This document shows, piece by piece, positions 37,657-48,129 of a stretch of 64,000 nucleotides of DNA (position 1 is its first letter; every line of letters begins with the position of its first letter). The stretch is from assembly GCA_945871915.1 (NCBI GenBank), contig CAMBXO010000009.1:40487-104486 (forward strand), in the 5' to 3' direction. Under the pieces are notes generated by a model. That model was not told where the DNA came from and made no database searches. It saw only the letters and a program-made list of their open reading frames with translations. The DNA is from Singulisphaera sp. GP187 (GTDB lineage: Bacteria; Planctomycetota; Phycisphaerae; Phycisphaerales; SM1A02). Position numbers and translations under genes: made by a program.

Positions 37657-37710
37657 GTGGTGCAGGATACGAAACCGCTGCGGATGCGCGGCCGTGCTAG
37701 CCTTCCGACC

Positions 37711-38520
37711 ATGAATCTGGTCACGACACGCTGGTACATACCGCTGTTCATGCCATCGACCGTGTCGTTGATCCTGATCGCAATCGGACTCCTGCTGTTG
37801 TGGAAAGCGTTTCGACAAGGAAATCGGCTGAGAGTCACTGGTGCAATGCGAATGGGCTTCACGCTTGCGCTCGCCGGTCTTGGCATTGGATATTTCTTTA
37901 GCACTCCGTTTGTTGCAACGCAACTCGCCCGATCACTTGAGTGCCGCACTCCCTATCTTGCAACACAGGATGCCCCGAGGGCGGATGCCATCGTTGTTCT
38001 GGGTGGGGGCGAAGGTTTTCACACAAGTGATACGAACACTGTGTATTTTTTCGAACGCACGGGCGATCGAATTGAACGGGCGATCCAGGCTTTCAATGCT
38101 GGCAAGGCTCCGTTGTTGGCGTGTGGTGGCGGGCAGTTTGCAACGGGCGACAACCCGCTCGTGGGTGAGTGGCTTCGTGACCGAGCCATAGAGCGGGGCA
38201 TTCCCCGCGAGGCGATCATTGCTGGCGGGCCCGCACTGGTGACGGCCGATGAGTGCGAAGGACTCGCAAAGCAATTGAGATTGCAGAATGTGCAACACAT
38301 TCTTCTTTGCACCAGTGCCACACACATGCCTCGCGCGAAGCTGCTTTATGAACAGCAGGGATTTCAGGTCACGGCGCTCGCAAGCGACTTTGACACTCGC
38401 GGCAAGGGGGAGTCCTTCTCATTCAAACTTTTCTTGCCGCGTGGAATCGCCTTGGCACAAAGCGAGACCTGCATCAAGGAGTGGCTCGGATTGATCACCT
38501 ATTGGATGACCAGCGCGTAG
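37711..38520 (+). CDS. YdcF/SanA-type DUF218 membrane protein
   Basis: 269 residues. Two N-terminal membrane helices (about 14-33 and 47-66) are followed by a DUF218 domain: DAIVVLGGGE, RIERAIQAFNAGKAPLLACGGG, and LLCTSATHMPRAKLLYE. E. coli members (ElyC, SanA, YdcF) act in envelope polysaccharide maturation, with poorly known chemistry. It diverges from the aquaporin gene by 54 bases. Confidence 0.85.
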   Translation: MNLVTTRWYIPLFMPSTVSLILIAIGLLLLWKAFRQGNRLRVTGAMRMGFTLALAGLGIGYFFSTPFVATQLARSLECRTPYLATQDAPRADAIVVLGGGEGFHTSDTNTVYFFERTGDRIERAIQAFNAGKAPLLACGGGQFATGDNPLVGEWLRDRAIERGIPREAIIAGGPALVTADECEGLAKQLRLQNVQHILLCTSATHMPRAKLLYEQQGFQVTALASDFDTRGKGESFSFKLFLPRGIALAQSETCIKEWLGLITYWMTSA

Positions 38521-38576
38521 GCAATCTGGCCCGCTGAGGCGATCGGGATGATGCGTTTGGGCGACTGCGAATGAAA

Positions 38577-40301
38577 CTAATGTGTGGTAGCGATCGATGC
38601 GACGCGGCTTCGCCGTGCCAAGATAAGCACGCTGCACCCAAGGACCACGAATTCGGCGGCAACTGTTGCGATCAAAACTTGCTTAAGCGATACAGAACTG
38701 ATTTTTTCCACGAATGGTGCTGATTGGCTGCTAAACAGCACACTCGAGGCGTTCAGATTTCTGGTGCTGAGCATCGCTAGAAATTCCCGGGCCCGCTCTA
38801 AAAAGTTCGACAGACGACCCTCAAACCTTTGAACCATTTCACCCGATACTTTCGCCGAGAGAATTTCGAGTGAAACACCATTGCTTCCAAGCTGCCCACT
38901 CACCGCAGCGGCGTCTGAACTGATTGCGCCAGGTTGCGTGAAACTTGTTTGCTCACCCAATTCGCCTTCGACACTTCCATCGTTCACAATTGCGATTCGG
39001 TTTAGACCCACATGAGCACCGCTCTCGAATTCGTAAGGCAGGATCTGCTTGAGCATCCACTCGTCACGCGCCAATTCATTCTTGAGTGCAAGGGCAGTTG
39101 CCTGGCGTTTCAATTGCTCATCATTCAGCAATTGCCTGTAACCGATGTCTTTGGCGGCGAGCCCCTGACTAATAATGCGGTCGAAAAAATCGCCGCTTAA
39201 ATTAATCATCGGCATTCCGCCCATGTTCATTCCGGAACCCGTGACAGTGGATCCGGGCCCTTGGGAATTGACATTGCCACCATTGCCCAGACTGACATAA
39301 TCCTGAAACGCCTTGGTCGCTAGATCCGCCTCAGCCTCTGCCATTTCAACGGCTCGCTTGCTGTTCTCAAGGCGGAAGATGATCGCTAGATTGACCGGTT
39401 CCGGGTCTTGCGCGAACGCGAGACGCATGTGGGCGCAATACATCGGTACCAGTTCCACAAATGTGGAAGTCTCGACATCGGCTGCAAGATCTGCAATACC
39501 CCTTCCTAGCCGGTCAACAACAAGGGATGCGCCAGGTAGTCCTTCCATTCGCCGCAAGCATTCCGATGTGCGCCTTGAAGTGCTCAGCAGTCCTTCTGCC
39601 AAGAAAAACCGGTCAATGCCATTGGGGAGTTTCGCGGATGGAATGAGCGTTGGAACAGCCATGTCATACTCACCAACTCCACGCGTTTTCTGCGCAAACT
39701 CAGCCCATGCCACCGGAATTGCAGCGAGAATTCGTTCACACTCTAGGTTGGTCAAATTAGATTTCGAAAAATCTCCGGTCAAAATGAATGTTCCGCCCTC
39801 CAAGGTGGCCCTCGCCGCTTGATACTCATGTTCAAGAGTTGTTCGCTCAGCGGCAGTCAACTTTGTATTGGAGAGTTTTTGCTCAAAGGCGATCTGCAGT
39901 AATCGCAATTCAATCCCACCCTGGACAATGGTAAATGCGGTTCGAAATGCTGCCTTCTCGAATTTACCGGCCAGATTCATGCTGGTGTACACCGCATCAA
40001 GCACTGGCGCAGCAAGAACATCCTGCGGACTAAACGGGATCCCGTTCGGGTAATGGCCGTCCGACGCGCCATCAAACGCAAATTCAAATTCATACGCACC
40101 CACCACTCGAGAGCCTTCAGAGATATGAATGAAATAGCCGACGCCTAGAGCGATCGCCCCAGTCAACAGAGCGATGACGAACAGTTGCACAAAGCGTGTT
40201 TGGAGAAAGCGAACGATGTCGAGAACCGATATGCCACCATCTTGTTGGAAATCATCGAACTCATGCTGCGGCCCGGTCTCCGGAGTTTGATTTGGAACCA
40301 T
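38577..40301 (-). CDS. Wzz-like polysaccharide chain-length regulator
   Basis: 574 residues. One membrane helix (about 42-62, LFVIALLTGAIALGVGYFI) and another near the C terminus (KQVLIATVAAEFVVLGCSVLIL) flank a large periplasmic domain with predicted coiled stretches. The motif region around residues 70-110, with HYPNGIPFSP, resembles polysaccharide co-polymerases. A tyrosine-kinase domain is absent. A Gly/Asn/Met-rich segment (about 395-420) is unusual. Start at 40301; the open frame upstream to 40523 overlaps the divergent ligase gene. It would set O-antigen or capsule length. Confidence 0.7.
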   Translation of the reverse strand: MVPNQTPETGPQHEFDDFQQDGGISVLDIVRFLQTRFVQLFVIALLTGAIALGVGYFIHISEGSRVVGAYEFEFAFDGASDGHYPNGIPFSPQDVLAAPVLDAVYTSMNLAGKFEKAAFRTAFTIVQGGIELRLLQIAFEQKLSNTKLTAAERTTLEHEYQAARATLEGGTFILTGDFSKSNLTNLECERILAAIPVAWAEFAQKTRGVGEYDMAVPTLIPSAKLPNGIDRFFLAEGLLSTSRRTSECLRRMEGLPGASLVVDRLGRGIADLAADVETSTFVELVPMYCAHMRLAFAQDPEPVNLAIIFRLENSKRAVEMAEAEADLATKAFQDYVSLGNGGNVNSQGPGSTVTGSGMNMGGMPMINLSGDFFDRIISQGLAAKDIGYRQLLNDEQLKRQATALALKNELARDEWMLKQILPYEFESGAHVGLNRIAIVNDGSVEGELGEQTSFTQPGAISSDAAAVSGQLGSNGVSLEILSAKVSGEMVQRFEGRLSNFLERAREFLAMLSTRNLNASSVLFSSQSAPFVEKISSVSLKQVLIATVAAEFVVLGCSVLILARRSRVASIATTH

Positions 40302-40413
40302 TGAATCAATGTACCTGTTTTTGAGGCGGTGTCGCGCGGCGAGGCACCCCAGAAAGAGTCTCTCACCTCGCTTGGTGTCTCGGTTCGGATCGGCAGAGGG
40401 TAATCTGGCGGCG

Positions 40414-41661
40414 ATGGCGTCGTTGCTGCACCTCTGGGCTTGCGTGGTGGGAATCGCCTTGCAGCCGATTAGTACCGCGTCCGGCAACATTGGATTCGTC
40501 ATTGCCCTGACGGCCACCATCATCGCTGCATTTCTCCAAGGCTCACAATACCTCTTGAGTTGGCGAGAACTTTGCTCTCAACTGTGGTTTCGATGTTTGG
40601 TGGCGTGGCTTATCTGGAGTTGGATCTCACTTGCTTGGTCGAGTGACCGCTCCTTTGGCGTTCAACAATTCAAGGCAACACGCGTGCTGCTGTGGATTCC
40701 GATGCTCTGGCCACTACGGCACAAGTGGTGGCACCTCGTCACCCCTCTGCTCTGTGGAACCATAGTGATGCAATTGATTCAGGCGTCGCAAATGTGGTTT
40801 GATTGGCCACCTTCAACAAAGTTTGGCCGTGGCTCCGCATTCACCACTCCAACACAAACCGGATTGTGGGACGCCGTTGCACTGAGTTATTGGCTTATGT
40901 TTACAGTGCTCGCCGGGTGGTGGCGGTCACTGTTCTCGACTCTCATGGCCGTGCTTGCAACCACCGGACTTATATGGTCCGCAACGCGTGCAACAGTGGT
41001 CGCTGTGGCCGTTGAGTTAGTTGTTGCAAACGCGGTGCTGGCCGTGACATGCAAGGGTTGGCTGCGGAGGGCTGTTTTCCGTTTGATCATTGGGATCGTC
41101 ATCCTGGGTGGCGTTTCACTGCTTGCACAGTCTGCCCTGCAGCGGAAAGTGATAACGGCCATTTCAGAAACACGACAAACCATTGCGGGAGATGCCACTG
41201 CAACTGCGGAAATACGCCTCGCCATGTGGAAGATGGCGTGGACTGGCTGGAAGGATCATCCGTTACTTGGCGTCGGAATTGGCGGCATTCCAGAGTCGAT
41301 TTCCAAGACAACAACTGTAACGAATTCTCAGGTTGAAATGAAAACCGTCACCATGATTCACTCGACCTATCTCCAGGCGTTGGCTGAGACCGGGGTGGTC
41401 GGATTCACCCTGCTGATGGCCTTTGTCGTTTCATTCTTCGTCTCCGCCTTTCGAAGCGTGCGAGAGAACCCAGTTTGGATTTCTTCTTTCGGTGCGTGCG
41501 TTGTCTGGTTTACCGCAGCGGCGTTTGATGGCTTTCAGCAATCCGGCGGCTTTCTATCAATAGGCGCCATTGTGATGGTGCTTGCGTGTCAACCACAAAC
41601 GACAACGCGGCCTCGCGAAATCGGCTCCCCCGGACCACGACCCCAAGACTCCGTTGCCTAA
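40414..41661 (+). CDS. O-antigen ligase/polymerase-type membrane protein
   Basis: 415 residues with 10-12 membrane helices. A large loop contains RLAMWKMAWTGWKDHPLLGVG and MIHSTYLQALAETGVVG, the layout of the Wzy_C/WaaL family with its conserved Arg and His. Such proteins join or polymerise lipid-linked polysaccharide in the periplasm; ligase and polymerase cannot be told apart here. I use the ATG at 40414, but an ATG at 40309 is in frame (basic N terminus) and would abut the divergent Wzz-like gene. The stop overlaps the convergent epimerase gene by four bases. Confidence 0.8.
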   Translation: MASLLHLWACVVGIALQPISTASGNIGFVIALTATIIAAFLQGSQYLLSWRELCSQLWFRCLVAWLIWSWISLAWSSDRSFGVQQFKATRVLLWIPMLWPLRHKWWHLVTPLLCGTIVMQLIQASQMWFDWPPSTKFGRGSAFTTPTQTGLWDAVALSYWLMFTVLAGWWRSLFSTLMAVLATTGLIWSATRATVVAVAVELVVANAVLAVTCKGWLRRAVFRLIIGIVILGGVSLLAQSALQRKVITAISETRQTIAGDATATAEIRLAMWKMAWTGWKDHPLLGVGIGGIPESISKTTTVTNSQVEMKTVTMIHSTYLQALAETGVVGFTLLMAFVVSFFVSAFRSVRENPVWISSFGACVVWFTAAAFDGFQQSGGFLSIGAIVMVLACQPQTTTRPREIGSPGPRPQDSVA

Positions 41662-43532
41662 CCTAAAACTCTCTCGCACCGAGCATTAGTCACATCAATG
41701 AGACTCGCCAGGAGACCACGCACTCGCTCGTCGTCTCGCTGATCAATGGCCGCTCGAAGGTTGTCAAGCCGTCCCTGCAATTCAGACCATGCCATGCTGG
41801 GCTCGTTGCCAAGACGAATCGATGGATGCTCAGTCGCCGACGAGTGATTGTCGATGAGCAGTTCCTCAAAAAGTTTTTCGCCAGGCCGAACGCCGGTGTA
41901 CTGAATTTCAATATCGCCACCAGTCGAATTGGCATCACGCACCGTGCGACCCGCAAGGCGAATCATGTTTCGCGCCAGATCGTCTACGCGTACCGGCTCA
42001 CCCATGTCCAACATGAAGACTTCGCCACCCTTTGCCATGGCGCCAGCCTGAAGGATGAGTTCTGCAGCCTCAGAAATCGTCATGAAGTAACGCACCATGT
42101 CCGGGTGCGTCACCGTGACCGGACCGCCACGTGCGATCTGTTCGCGAAACAGCGGAATCACAGACCCCGAAGAGCCCAAGACATTGCCGAACCGCACCAT
42201 GCAAAATCGAGTGCGACTGCCCTTGTTGTGCATGCCCTGCAGAATCAGTTCGGCTACTCGCTTCGTTGAACCCATCACGCTGCTCGGCCGCACGGCCTTG
42301 TCCGTCGAAACCAAGACGAATGACTCAACGCCACAATTCGCTGCCGCCGTTGCCATGACTAATGTGCCAATGACATTGGTGTCGGCACCAACACTCTCGT
42401 GCCGCTCAACAATGGGGACATGTTTGTAGGCGGCTGCGTGGTAGACCGTCTGAATTCGATTGCTCTGCAGCAACCGTTCCATCAAGACCGCGTCCTGAAC
42501 TGAACCAAGGACCGCTTCGAGTCGGACATCCGAGCGATTGGATGCCATCCACGTGCGAAGTTCCATTTCAATCGAATACAGATTGTGTTCGCATGCGTCG
42601 AGCACCACGAGGCGATCCGGCCTGCACGCAACGATTTTTCGGCACAGTTCTGACCCAATGCTTCCGCCCGCACCGGTGACAAGCACATTACGCGCCACCA
42701 CAAGCCGCCGAAGCAATTCGGATTTTGGCTCGATGGCTGTACGACCAAGCAACTCATCAACGCTGATGGGGCGAATCTGATCCACTCGTGAACTGCCATC
42801 CTGAATCTCACTCAGCGTCGGAACGGTGAGCACCTGAATGCCTAATTTGACGCCAGTTTCTGCTAATTGTCTTCGCCGCTCGCGATTCGCTGACGGCAAG
42901 GCAAGCAGCATGGCCTGCACCGCGTGTTGCTGAATGATCTGGTTCAATTCTGAATTCGGTCGTACAGGAACACCCCGAATCGAGCGGCCCACCAACTGTG
43001 GGTTGTCGTCGATGTACGCCACCACTTGATGCGACCGGGCATGCACAAGTGCCGCGTGGAGTCCAATGCCTGCAGCACCAGCACCAAAGATGATCACTCG
43101 CGGACCATGAAGATCCGCCCGCTGACCAAGCAGCAGCCACCGTGCAATCAGCCGAGACCCGCCAATACTCAGCGTGGCCAACAGGAAAAAGATGATCGGC
43201 ATTGAGCGAGGCGTTCCTTCGCCGCGATCCACGACAAAAAATCCTGCGTAGAGAAAAAGTGAGAGAATCGCCACCGCTTTGACGACTCGCAACACAAAGA
43301 CTGGTCCGACATATCGAGTGATTTCACGATACAAACCTGAGAGCTGAAAAGTAACGGGACCTGCCACCGCAACACCCACCATGGCCCACAAACCCTGGGG
43401 CCACAACCAACGCCAGTCGTCAAGCCGAAGTAGATACGCCCCAACCACGGCAATGGCCAGCAGTGCCGCATCCGTTACAACCGCAACAGTTCGTTTGACA
43501 CTGTTTGGGAGCCGGAGGACAAATTGCAACAT
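41658..43532 (-). CDS. CapD/FlaA1-type membrane-bound UDP-sugar dehydratase/epimerase
   Basis: 624 residues. Four membrane helices (about 12-150) precede two Rossmann units. The first, VIIFGAGAAGIGLH, is a CoA-binding-like domain; the second, LVTGAGGSIGSELC (about 286-299), is catalytic. YHAAAYKHVPIVE and VSTDKAVRPSSVMG are family signatures; the usual catalytic Tyr is replaced in this class by VRPSSVMGSTK. The family makes 4-keto-6-deoxy or epimerised amino-sugars for glycans (WbpM, CapD, PglF). Start at 43532. Confidence 0.9.
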   Translation of the reverse strand: MLQFVLRLPNSVKRTVAVVTDAALLAIAVVGAYLLRLDDWRWLWPQGLWAMVGVAVAGPVTFQLSGLYREITRYVGPVFVLRVVKAVAILSLFLYAGFFVVDRGEGTPRSMPIIFFLLATLSIGGSRLIARWLLLGQRADLHGPRVIIFGAGAAGIGLHAALVHARSHQVVAYIDDNPQLVGRSIRGVPVRPNSELNQIIQQHAVQAMLLALPSANRERRRQLAETGVKLGIQVLTVPTLSEIQDGSSRVDQIRPISVDELLGRTAIEPKSELLRRLVVARNVLVTGAGGSIGSELCRKIVACRPDRLVVLDACEHNLYSIEMELRTWMASNRSDVRLEAVLGSVQDAVLMERLLQSNRIQTVYHAAAYKHVPIVERHESVGADTNVIGTLVMATAAANCGVESFVLVSTDKAVRPSSVMGSTKRVAELILQGMHNKGSRTRFCMVRFGNVLGSSGSVIPLFREQIARGGPVTVTHPDMVRYFMTISEAAELILQAGAMAKGGEVFMLDMGEPVRVDDLARNMIRLAGRTVRDANSTGGDIEIQYTGVRPGEKLFEELLIDNHSSATEHPSIRLGNEPSMAWSELQGRLDNLRAAIDQRDDERVRGLLASLIDVTNARCERVLG

Positions 43533-43641
43533 ACAGTGGAAAGTGTAACGAACCGGGGCGGCCATTCCAAGGGCACGATGCACGCCCCGACCACTTGTCA
43601 AGAATCCATAAGAAGAAAGAATTGCCATCTAGCATGTACTC

Positions 43642-45603
43642 ATGTGCGGCATTGCTGGATTTGTCGACTCGCGACATGCAATCGATCAACCGTCAACCCT
43701 GCTGCAGGCGATGCAGGCATGCCTTGTCCATCGCGGACCCGATGGATCTGGAGTGTTGTGGCACAACCACGACTCGATCGGTCTTGCTCACACGCGTCTG
43801 AGCGTGATCGACACATCCACGGCCGGTCATCAACCCATGGTGAGTGCGTCGGCGCGTTATGCCATGGTGTTGAACGGCGAGGTGTACAACGCACCAACAC
43901 TTGCAAATGAATTGAAGGAAAGTGGAGTGACTTTTCGAGGGCATTCCGATACTGAAGTCGTTCTGGAGGCCATTGACGCGTGGGGGCTTCACAAGGCGCT
44001 CCAGCGATTCGCCGGCATGTTTGCGATGGCGATTCATGATCGAACGGAACGGTGTCTGTATCTGATTCGCGATCGACTTGGGATCAAGCCATTGCACTAT
44101 GCGTGGATCGGTGGCGAGGCCCATGGAGTGTTTGCGTTTGCCAGTGAATTGAAAGCGATTCTCAAAGTTCCGGGTTTCGAGCGACAAATGGATGAGCGTG
44201 CACTCGCTGGTTTTTTTTCACACGGTTGCGTAACCGGTTGTGACTGCATCTGGCGTGGCGTGTCCAAGGTCTCACCGGGTCATTGGGTGCGAGTGGCTCT
44301 GACTGATGGGGCCACTTCAACTTATTGCTATTGGGACGCCTTAGAAATTGCCGCAAATGGCGTGCAGAACCCGCTTCGAGCAACGGATCCGGAGGCAGAG
44401 CAGCAACTGGATGACTTGCTTCGGCAAGTCATGGGCGAACACTTACAAAGCGATGTTCCACTTGCCGCATTTCTTTCGGGTGGAGTGGACTCGGCGGCGG
44501 TCGCAAGCCTTGCGGCCGCCGCGACTGTTGCTCCACTCCGGGCATTCACCGTCGGTTTTGATGATCCCGCATTCGATGAACGCCCGGCCGCTCGAAGTAC
44601 CGCCGCTGCACTTGGATTGCAATGGATGGAATGCCAGGCAACACAGAGCGATCTGCTTGCGTGCGTTAGTGAACTCTCGAATATTTTTGACGAGCCCTTT
44701 GCTGATGCAAGTCAGATCCCCACGCTCGTGGTGAGTCGCCTGATGCGCACTCATGCAACGGTTGCGCTCTCCGGCGATGGCGGCGATGAAGTCTTTGGTG
44801 GCTATCACCGACATGTGCATGCGGCGGGCGGCTGGAATACTGCTCGCTCAATGCCGCATTCGCTTCGACACCTGATTGCTGGAGGCGTTCATCTGCTCTC
44901 GCGGCATGGGTGGGATGCACTGTTGTCTTCCATGCGACCACTACTGCCAAATTCGCTTCGATTAAATCAGGCGGGCGACCGTGTGTACAAGTGGGCCGCA
45001 ATGCTTCAGAGTGGCAGTGAACGCGAGGCGTACGGGCAAGTGACGGCAATTTGTCATGATGTCGCATGGTTGCATGCCGGTCGTCTGAATGGTGCGAGTT
45101 GGTGGAATGACAATGCGGCCGCGCGACTTCCCGATTTTCTGCGGCGGCTTCAGTTCATGGATCAGACTGGATACTTGGTGGATGATGTCCTTGTGAAAGT
45201 TGATCGCGCGAGTATGGCGGCCAGTCTGGAGGTGAGGGTGCCGCTGCTTGACCACCGCGTGGTCGAATTTGCATGGTCGCTGCCGGCCCGAATGAAAGTG
45301 CGGGGTGGCCGCGGAAAGTGGCTGTTGCGACAAGTTCTTCGGCGACATGTGCCGGAGTCGGTCATGGCTCAACCAAAGCGCGGTTTTTCAGTTCCACTTG
45401 AGAAGTGGCTGCGAGGGCCGCTGCGATCGTGGGCGGGCGATCTTGTGTCGTCATCCGCGATTCGCCACGACGCCATGCTTGATGCAATGCATGTTCAGCG
45501 GCTGTGGAATGATTTCTGTCATGGACAACGTGGAGCAACGAATGCCCTCTGGTGTGTGGTGATGTATGCGGCGTGGAAGCAATCGTGGAATCCATCCAAA
45601 TGA
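43642..45603 (+). CDS. asnB: Asparagine synthase (glutamine-hydrolysing)
   Basis: 653 residues. MCGIAGFVDS puts the catalytic Cys at position 2 of the N-terminal glutaminase; RLSVIDTSTAGHQPM is the glutamine pocket. The C-terminal synthetase has the PP-loop FLSGGVDSAAVA (about 277-288) and LSGDGGDEVFGGY. It is in a glycan cluster, followed after a four-base overlap by a glycosyltransferase. In such clusters AsnB-like proteins often amidate a sugar acid rather than aspartate, which is an inference from position. Confidence 0.9.
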   Translation: MCGIAGFVDSRHAIDQPSTLLQAMQACLVHRGPDGSGVLWHNHDSIGLAHTRLSVIDTSTAGHQPMVSASARYAMVLNGEVYNAPTLANELKESGVTFRGHSDTEVVLEAIDAWGLHKALQRFAGMFAMAIHDRTERCLYLIRDRLGIKPLHYAWIGGEAHGVFAFASELKAILKVPGFERQMDERALAGFFSHGCVTGCDCIWRGVSKVSPGHWVRVALTDGATSTYCYWDALEIAANGVQNPLRATDPEAEQQLDDLLRQVMGEHLQSDVPLAAFLSGGVDSAAVASLAAAATVAPLRAFTVGFDDPAFDERPAARSTAAALGLQWMECQATQSDLLACVSELSNIFDEPFADASQIPTLVVSRLMRTHATVALSGDGGDEVFGGYHRHVHAAGGWNTARSMPHSLRHLIAGGVHLLSRHGWDALLSSMRPLLPNSLRLNQAGDRVYKWAAMLQSGSEREAYGQVTAICHDVAWLHAGRLNGASWWNDNAAARLPDFLRRLQFMDQTGYLVDDVLVKVDRASMAASLEVRVPLLDHRVVEFAWSLPARMKVRGGRGKWLLRQVLRRHVPESVMAQPKRGFSVPLEKWLRGPLRSWAGDLVSSSAIRHDAMLDAMHVQRLWNDFCHGQRGATNALWCVVMYAAWKQSWNPSK

Positions 45604-46730
45604 AGATTGCACTGATCGGCCGAGATGCCAACCGAGTGCTTGCGTTTCGCGGCAGTTTGATTCGAGCAGCTCATGTTCGCGGCCATACGGTCATTGCAAT
45701 CACTGGGCCAACAACTCCAGAAACGCAGCAGATTCTTGCAAACGCTGGCGTGCAATGGATTGGCTCGCCATTGAACGCAGGAAGTGTGAATCCGATCCAA
45801 GATTTCGCTTTCAGCAAGTCCCTTCAGCGCATTCTGCGTGAACAGCGAGTGGATTCGGTACTGGCGTACAACCCAAAGTGCCTCGCGTACGGCCCAATTG
45901 CGGCTCGAAAAGCTGGGGTTCAACACGTGGTGGGCATGGTCACCGGTCTTGGACACGGATTCATTGGCGGCGGGTGGCGCGAGGACATCGTTCGATTGGC
46001 CAAAGCGTGGCTGTATCGGCGAGCGTTTACAGCATGCGACGCCGTGCTGGTGCAGAACAGTGATGACTTGAGTGTGTTGCAAACATGCGGAGCTGTGACG
46101 CCGGAACTTTGGCCACGCGTTCATGTGATTTCCGGATCGGGAGTTGATGTCGCAAATTTTTCGCAAAGGCCATTACCGCCGGGGGCGCACTTTCTTATGG
46201 TCGCTCGGCCGCTTCGCGAAAAAGGTTTGAGGGAATTTTTCGAGGCTTCGCGATTGGCCTCGCAACAGATTGCAGACGCAACATTTTCATGGCTCGGGCC
46301 TCTTAGTGATGCAAACCCCTCGGCCATCCCCGAGTCCACAATTCGAAGTTGGCTTGCGGAGAGCGTCGTGCGGCATATTGTTGAGCAACCCGACATTCGG
46401 CCGTACCTCGCTGCATGTAGTGTGTTGGTCTTACCAAGCCATCGCGAGGGAACAAGCAAAGTTGTCCTTGAGGCTATGGCAACTGGGCGTGCGATTGTGA
46501 CCACGGACGCGCCGGGGTGCCGGGAGACGGTCAGGAATTCTGAGAATGGAATGCTCGTTCCAGTTGGTGACGTTCAGGGGCTCGCGGACGCAATGGTGCG
46601 ACTTGGCCGTGATCAGGAATTGCGCACGAGTATGGGGCTGCAATCGCGGAGAATTGCATGTGAACGGTTTGATGCCACGCGCACAGATGTGCTCATCCTT
46701 GACTTACTCGAGGGCCGCGAAGGACATTGA
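45600..46730 (+). CDS. Glycosyltransferase family 4
   Basis: 376-residue GT-B-fold enzyme that adds a sugar from a nucleotide donor. N-terminal domain MKIALIGRDANRVLAFRG; C-terminal donor domain with HFLMVARPLREKG, VLVLPSHREGTSKVVLEAMATGRAIVTTD, and the EX7E pair in it. TGLGHGFIGGG is the acceptor region. The ATG at 45600 overlaps the asnB stop by four bases (ATGA), so the two are translationally coupled. Confidence 0.9.
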   Translation: MKIALIGRDANRVLAFRGSLIRAAHVRGHTVIAITGPTTPETQQILANAGVQWIGSPLNAGSVNPIQDFAFSKSLQRILREQRVDSVLAYNPKCLAYGPIAARKAGVQHVVGMVTGLGHGFIGGGWREDIVRLAKAWLYRRAFTACDAVLVQNSDDLSVLQTCGAVTPELWPRVHVISGSGVDVANFSQRPLPPGAHFLMVARPLREKGLREFFEASRLASQQIADATFSWLGPLSDANPSAIPESTIRSWLAESVVRHIVEQPDIRPYLAACSVLVLPSHREGTSKVVLEAMATGRAIVTTDAPGCRETVRNSENGMLVPVGDVQGLADAMVRLGRDQELRTSMGLQSRRIACERFDATRTDVLILDLLEGREGH

Positions 46731-46827
46731 ACTGTCTGACATGCGTACACGGCAGTTGGAGTGTTGCGGCCAATCCACGGATCACTTGATCCCACGGAAC
46801 CCCACGGAATCCCGCCGATGCGGTGGC

Positions 46828-48039
46828 TTACACCCCCGCGCGTGTGCGAAGGTTGTCCAACACATTCATGTAATTGATATAGGCGTCGTAAGGGCTGTCA
46901 TACGGGCTGAAATATTTGTGCACATCACCATCGGACCAATATTTGGTGCACATGTAATAGAAGTGATCACTGGTGGTCAACTTCCGCCAGTCTTCAAGAA
47001 TCCATTCATCGCCTCTTGCGTGCTTCTCGCGAACGGCGGGCTCAAGTCGGTACACCTCTTGAATGGCATTGTCTTGCAGCGGGTTTCCAATCCACGCGCT
47101 CAAGTCACGCTCGGTGTCCGCCCAACTGATGGGTTTAGGGACATCGTAATCACCGACCGGTTTGTATTTGTCGAGTACCTGTGACGGCGTGAGAAACTCA
47201 TTCTGACCTGGGTTCACATCGTAAATGAATGCGGGCAGTGCATCGAGAAATTGAAAGATGCCCGTCTCGGCCCACTGGTGTTCGCCCAGCGTTTCGTAGT
47301 CCATGAAGAGGTTGCAGATATTGCCATCGCCGTTGATTTGATTGACCCATCGCGCAAACTTTTCAGCCGTAAGTGGCCACTCTTTCCAATTTCGATCACT
47401 GAATCGAAACGCGATGTCATCGCTCAGGCGATAGTTTTTCAACAAGAGTGAGATCGGATTTTTGCCGGGCGGCATGCCATGCGCCGGCACGCGGTAGAGA
47501 TAGTTAGGGCTTCGGAATCCAAGTAGGCGATCGACCCCTTCGCAGATGACTCCGCGATGGCGACCCATGTAGGCGATATGGCCGCCGATCTCGTTGGAGT
47601 AAATCAGTTCGGTGTTGCGAAACACGCTCGGAGTCTGGCCGAACAATCGCTTCACCATCGCCTCTTGAATGGCGACCTGTTCTTCAAATTCCTGTCTGCT
47701 GTAAAGGAAACTCAGCGAGTGGTGGCTTGTTTCCGCAAGAAACTCGCAGGCACCTGTGTCGGCGAGTTTCTTGAAAAGGTCAATGATGTCGGGCGCCCAC
47801 TGCTCAAATTGCTGCAGAGCCACACCGCTGATTGAATAACTCACCCGAAAACGCCCCTGGTGCCTTGTGATCAGATCCAGAATCTTGAGGGTGGCTTGCC
47901 TGTAGCACTTTTCCGCAACCTTGCGAAGAATGCCCTCATTCGCCGTGGCATCGAAATAGAACGGGTCGGTATCAAAGACCGAATAGCGGCGAAGTCGAAA
48001 GGGTTGATGCACCTGAAAGTAGAAACAGACTGACGCCAT
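46828..48039 (-). CDS. Glycoside hydrolase family 57 (alpha-amylase type)
   Basis: Cytoplasmic (no signal peptide) alpha-glucan hydrolase of 403 residues. The five GH57 regions are visible: FQVHQPFR (8-15), LAETSHHS (101-108), FRNTELIY with E144 as the likely nucleophile, and FMDYETLGEH with D247 as the likely acid. It would act on glycogen-like storage glucan. The ATG at 48039 faces the repeat at 48063; the divergent pyrE starts on the far side. Confidence 0.92.
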   Translation of the reverse strand: MASVCFYFQVHQPFRLRRYSVFDTDPFYFDATANEGILRKVAEKCYRQATLKILDLITRHQGRFRVSYSISGVALQQFEQWAPDIIDLFKKLADTGACEFLAETSHHSLSFLYSRQEFEEQVAIQEAMVKRLFGQTPSVFRNTELIYSNEIGGHIAYMGRHRGVICEGVDRLLGFRSPNYLYRVPAHGMPPGKNPISLLLKNYRLSDDIAFRFSDRNWKEWPLTAEKFARWVNQINGDGNICNLFMDYETLGEHQWAETGIFQFLDALPAFIYDVNPGQNEFLTPSQVLDKYKPVGDYDVPKPISWADTERDLSAWIGNPLQDNAIQEVYRLEPAVREKHARGDEWILEDWRKLTTSDHFYYMCTKYWSDGDVHKYFSPYDSPYDAYINYMNVLDNLRTRAGV

Positions 48040-48062
48040 GGGGGTGGCAGTCTAGTTCCAAG

Positions 48063-48129
48063 AACAAGGGACGGGGGTTGTTATCGAGCACTATCAATTT
48101 GTGCTCGATAACAACCCCCGTCCCTTGTT
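48063..48129. repeat. Palindromic mobile repeat, copy 3 (29-bp perfect stem)
   Basis: 48063-48091 is perfectly complementary to 48101-48129 with a nine-base loop TATCAATTT. The outer arm is AACAAGGGACGGGGGT, as in copy 1. The inner arm (TGTTATCGAGCAC) differs entirely, but pairs fully. It occupies most of the 110-base gap between two divergent genes, 21 bases before the pyrE ATG, so it must sit in or beside the promoters of GH57 and pyrE. Confidence 0.9.
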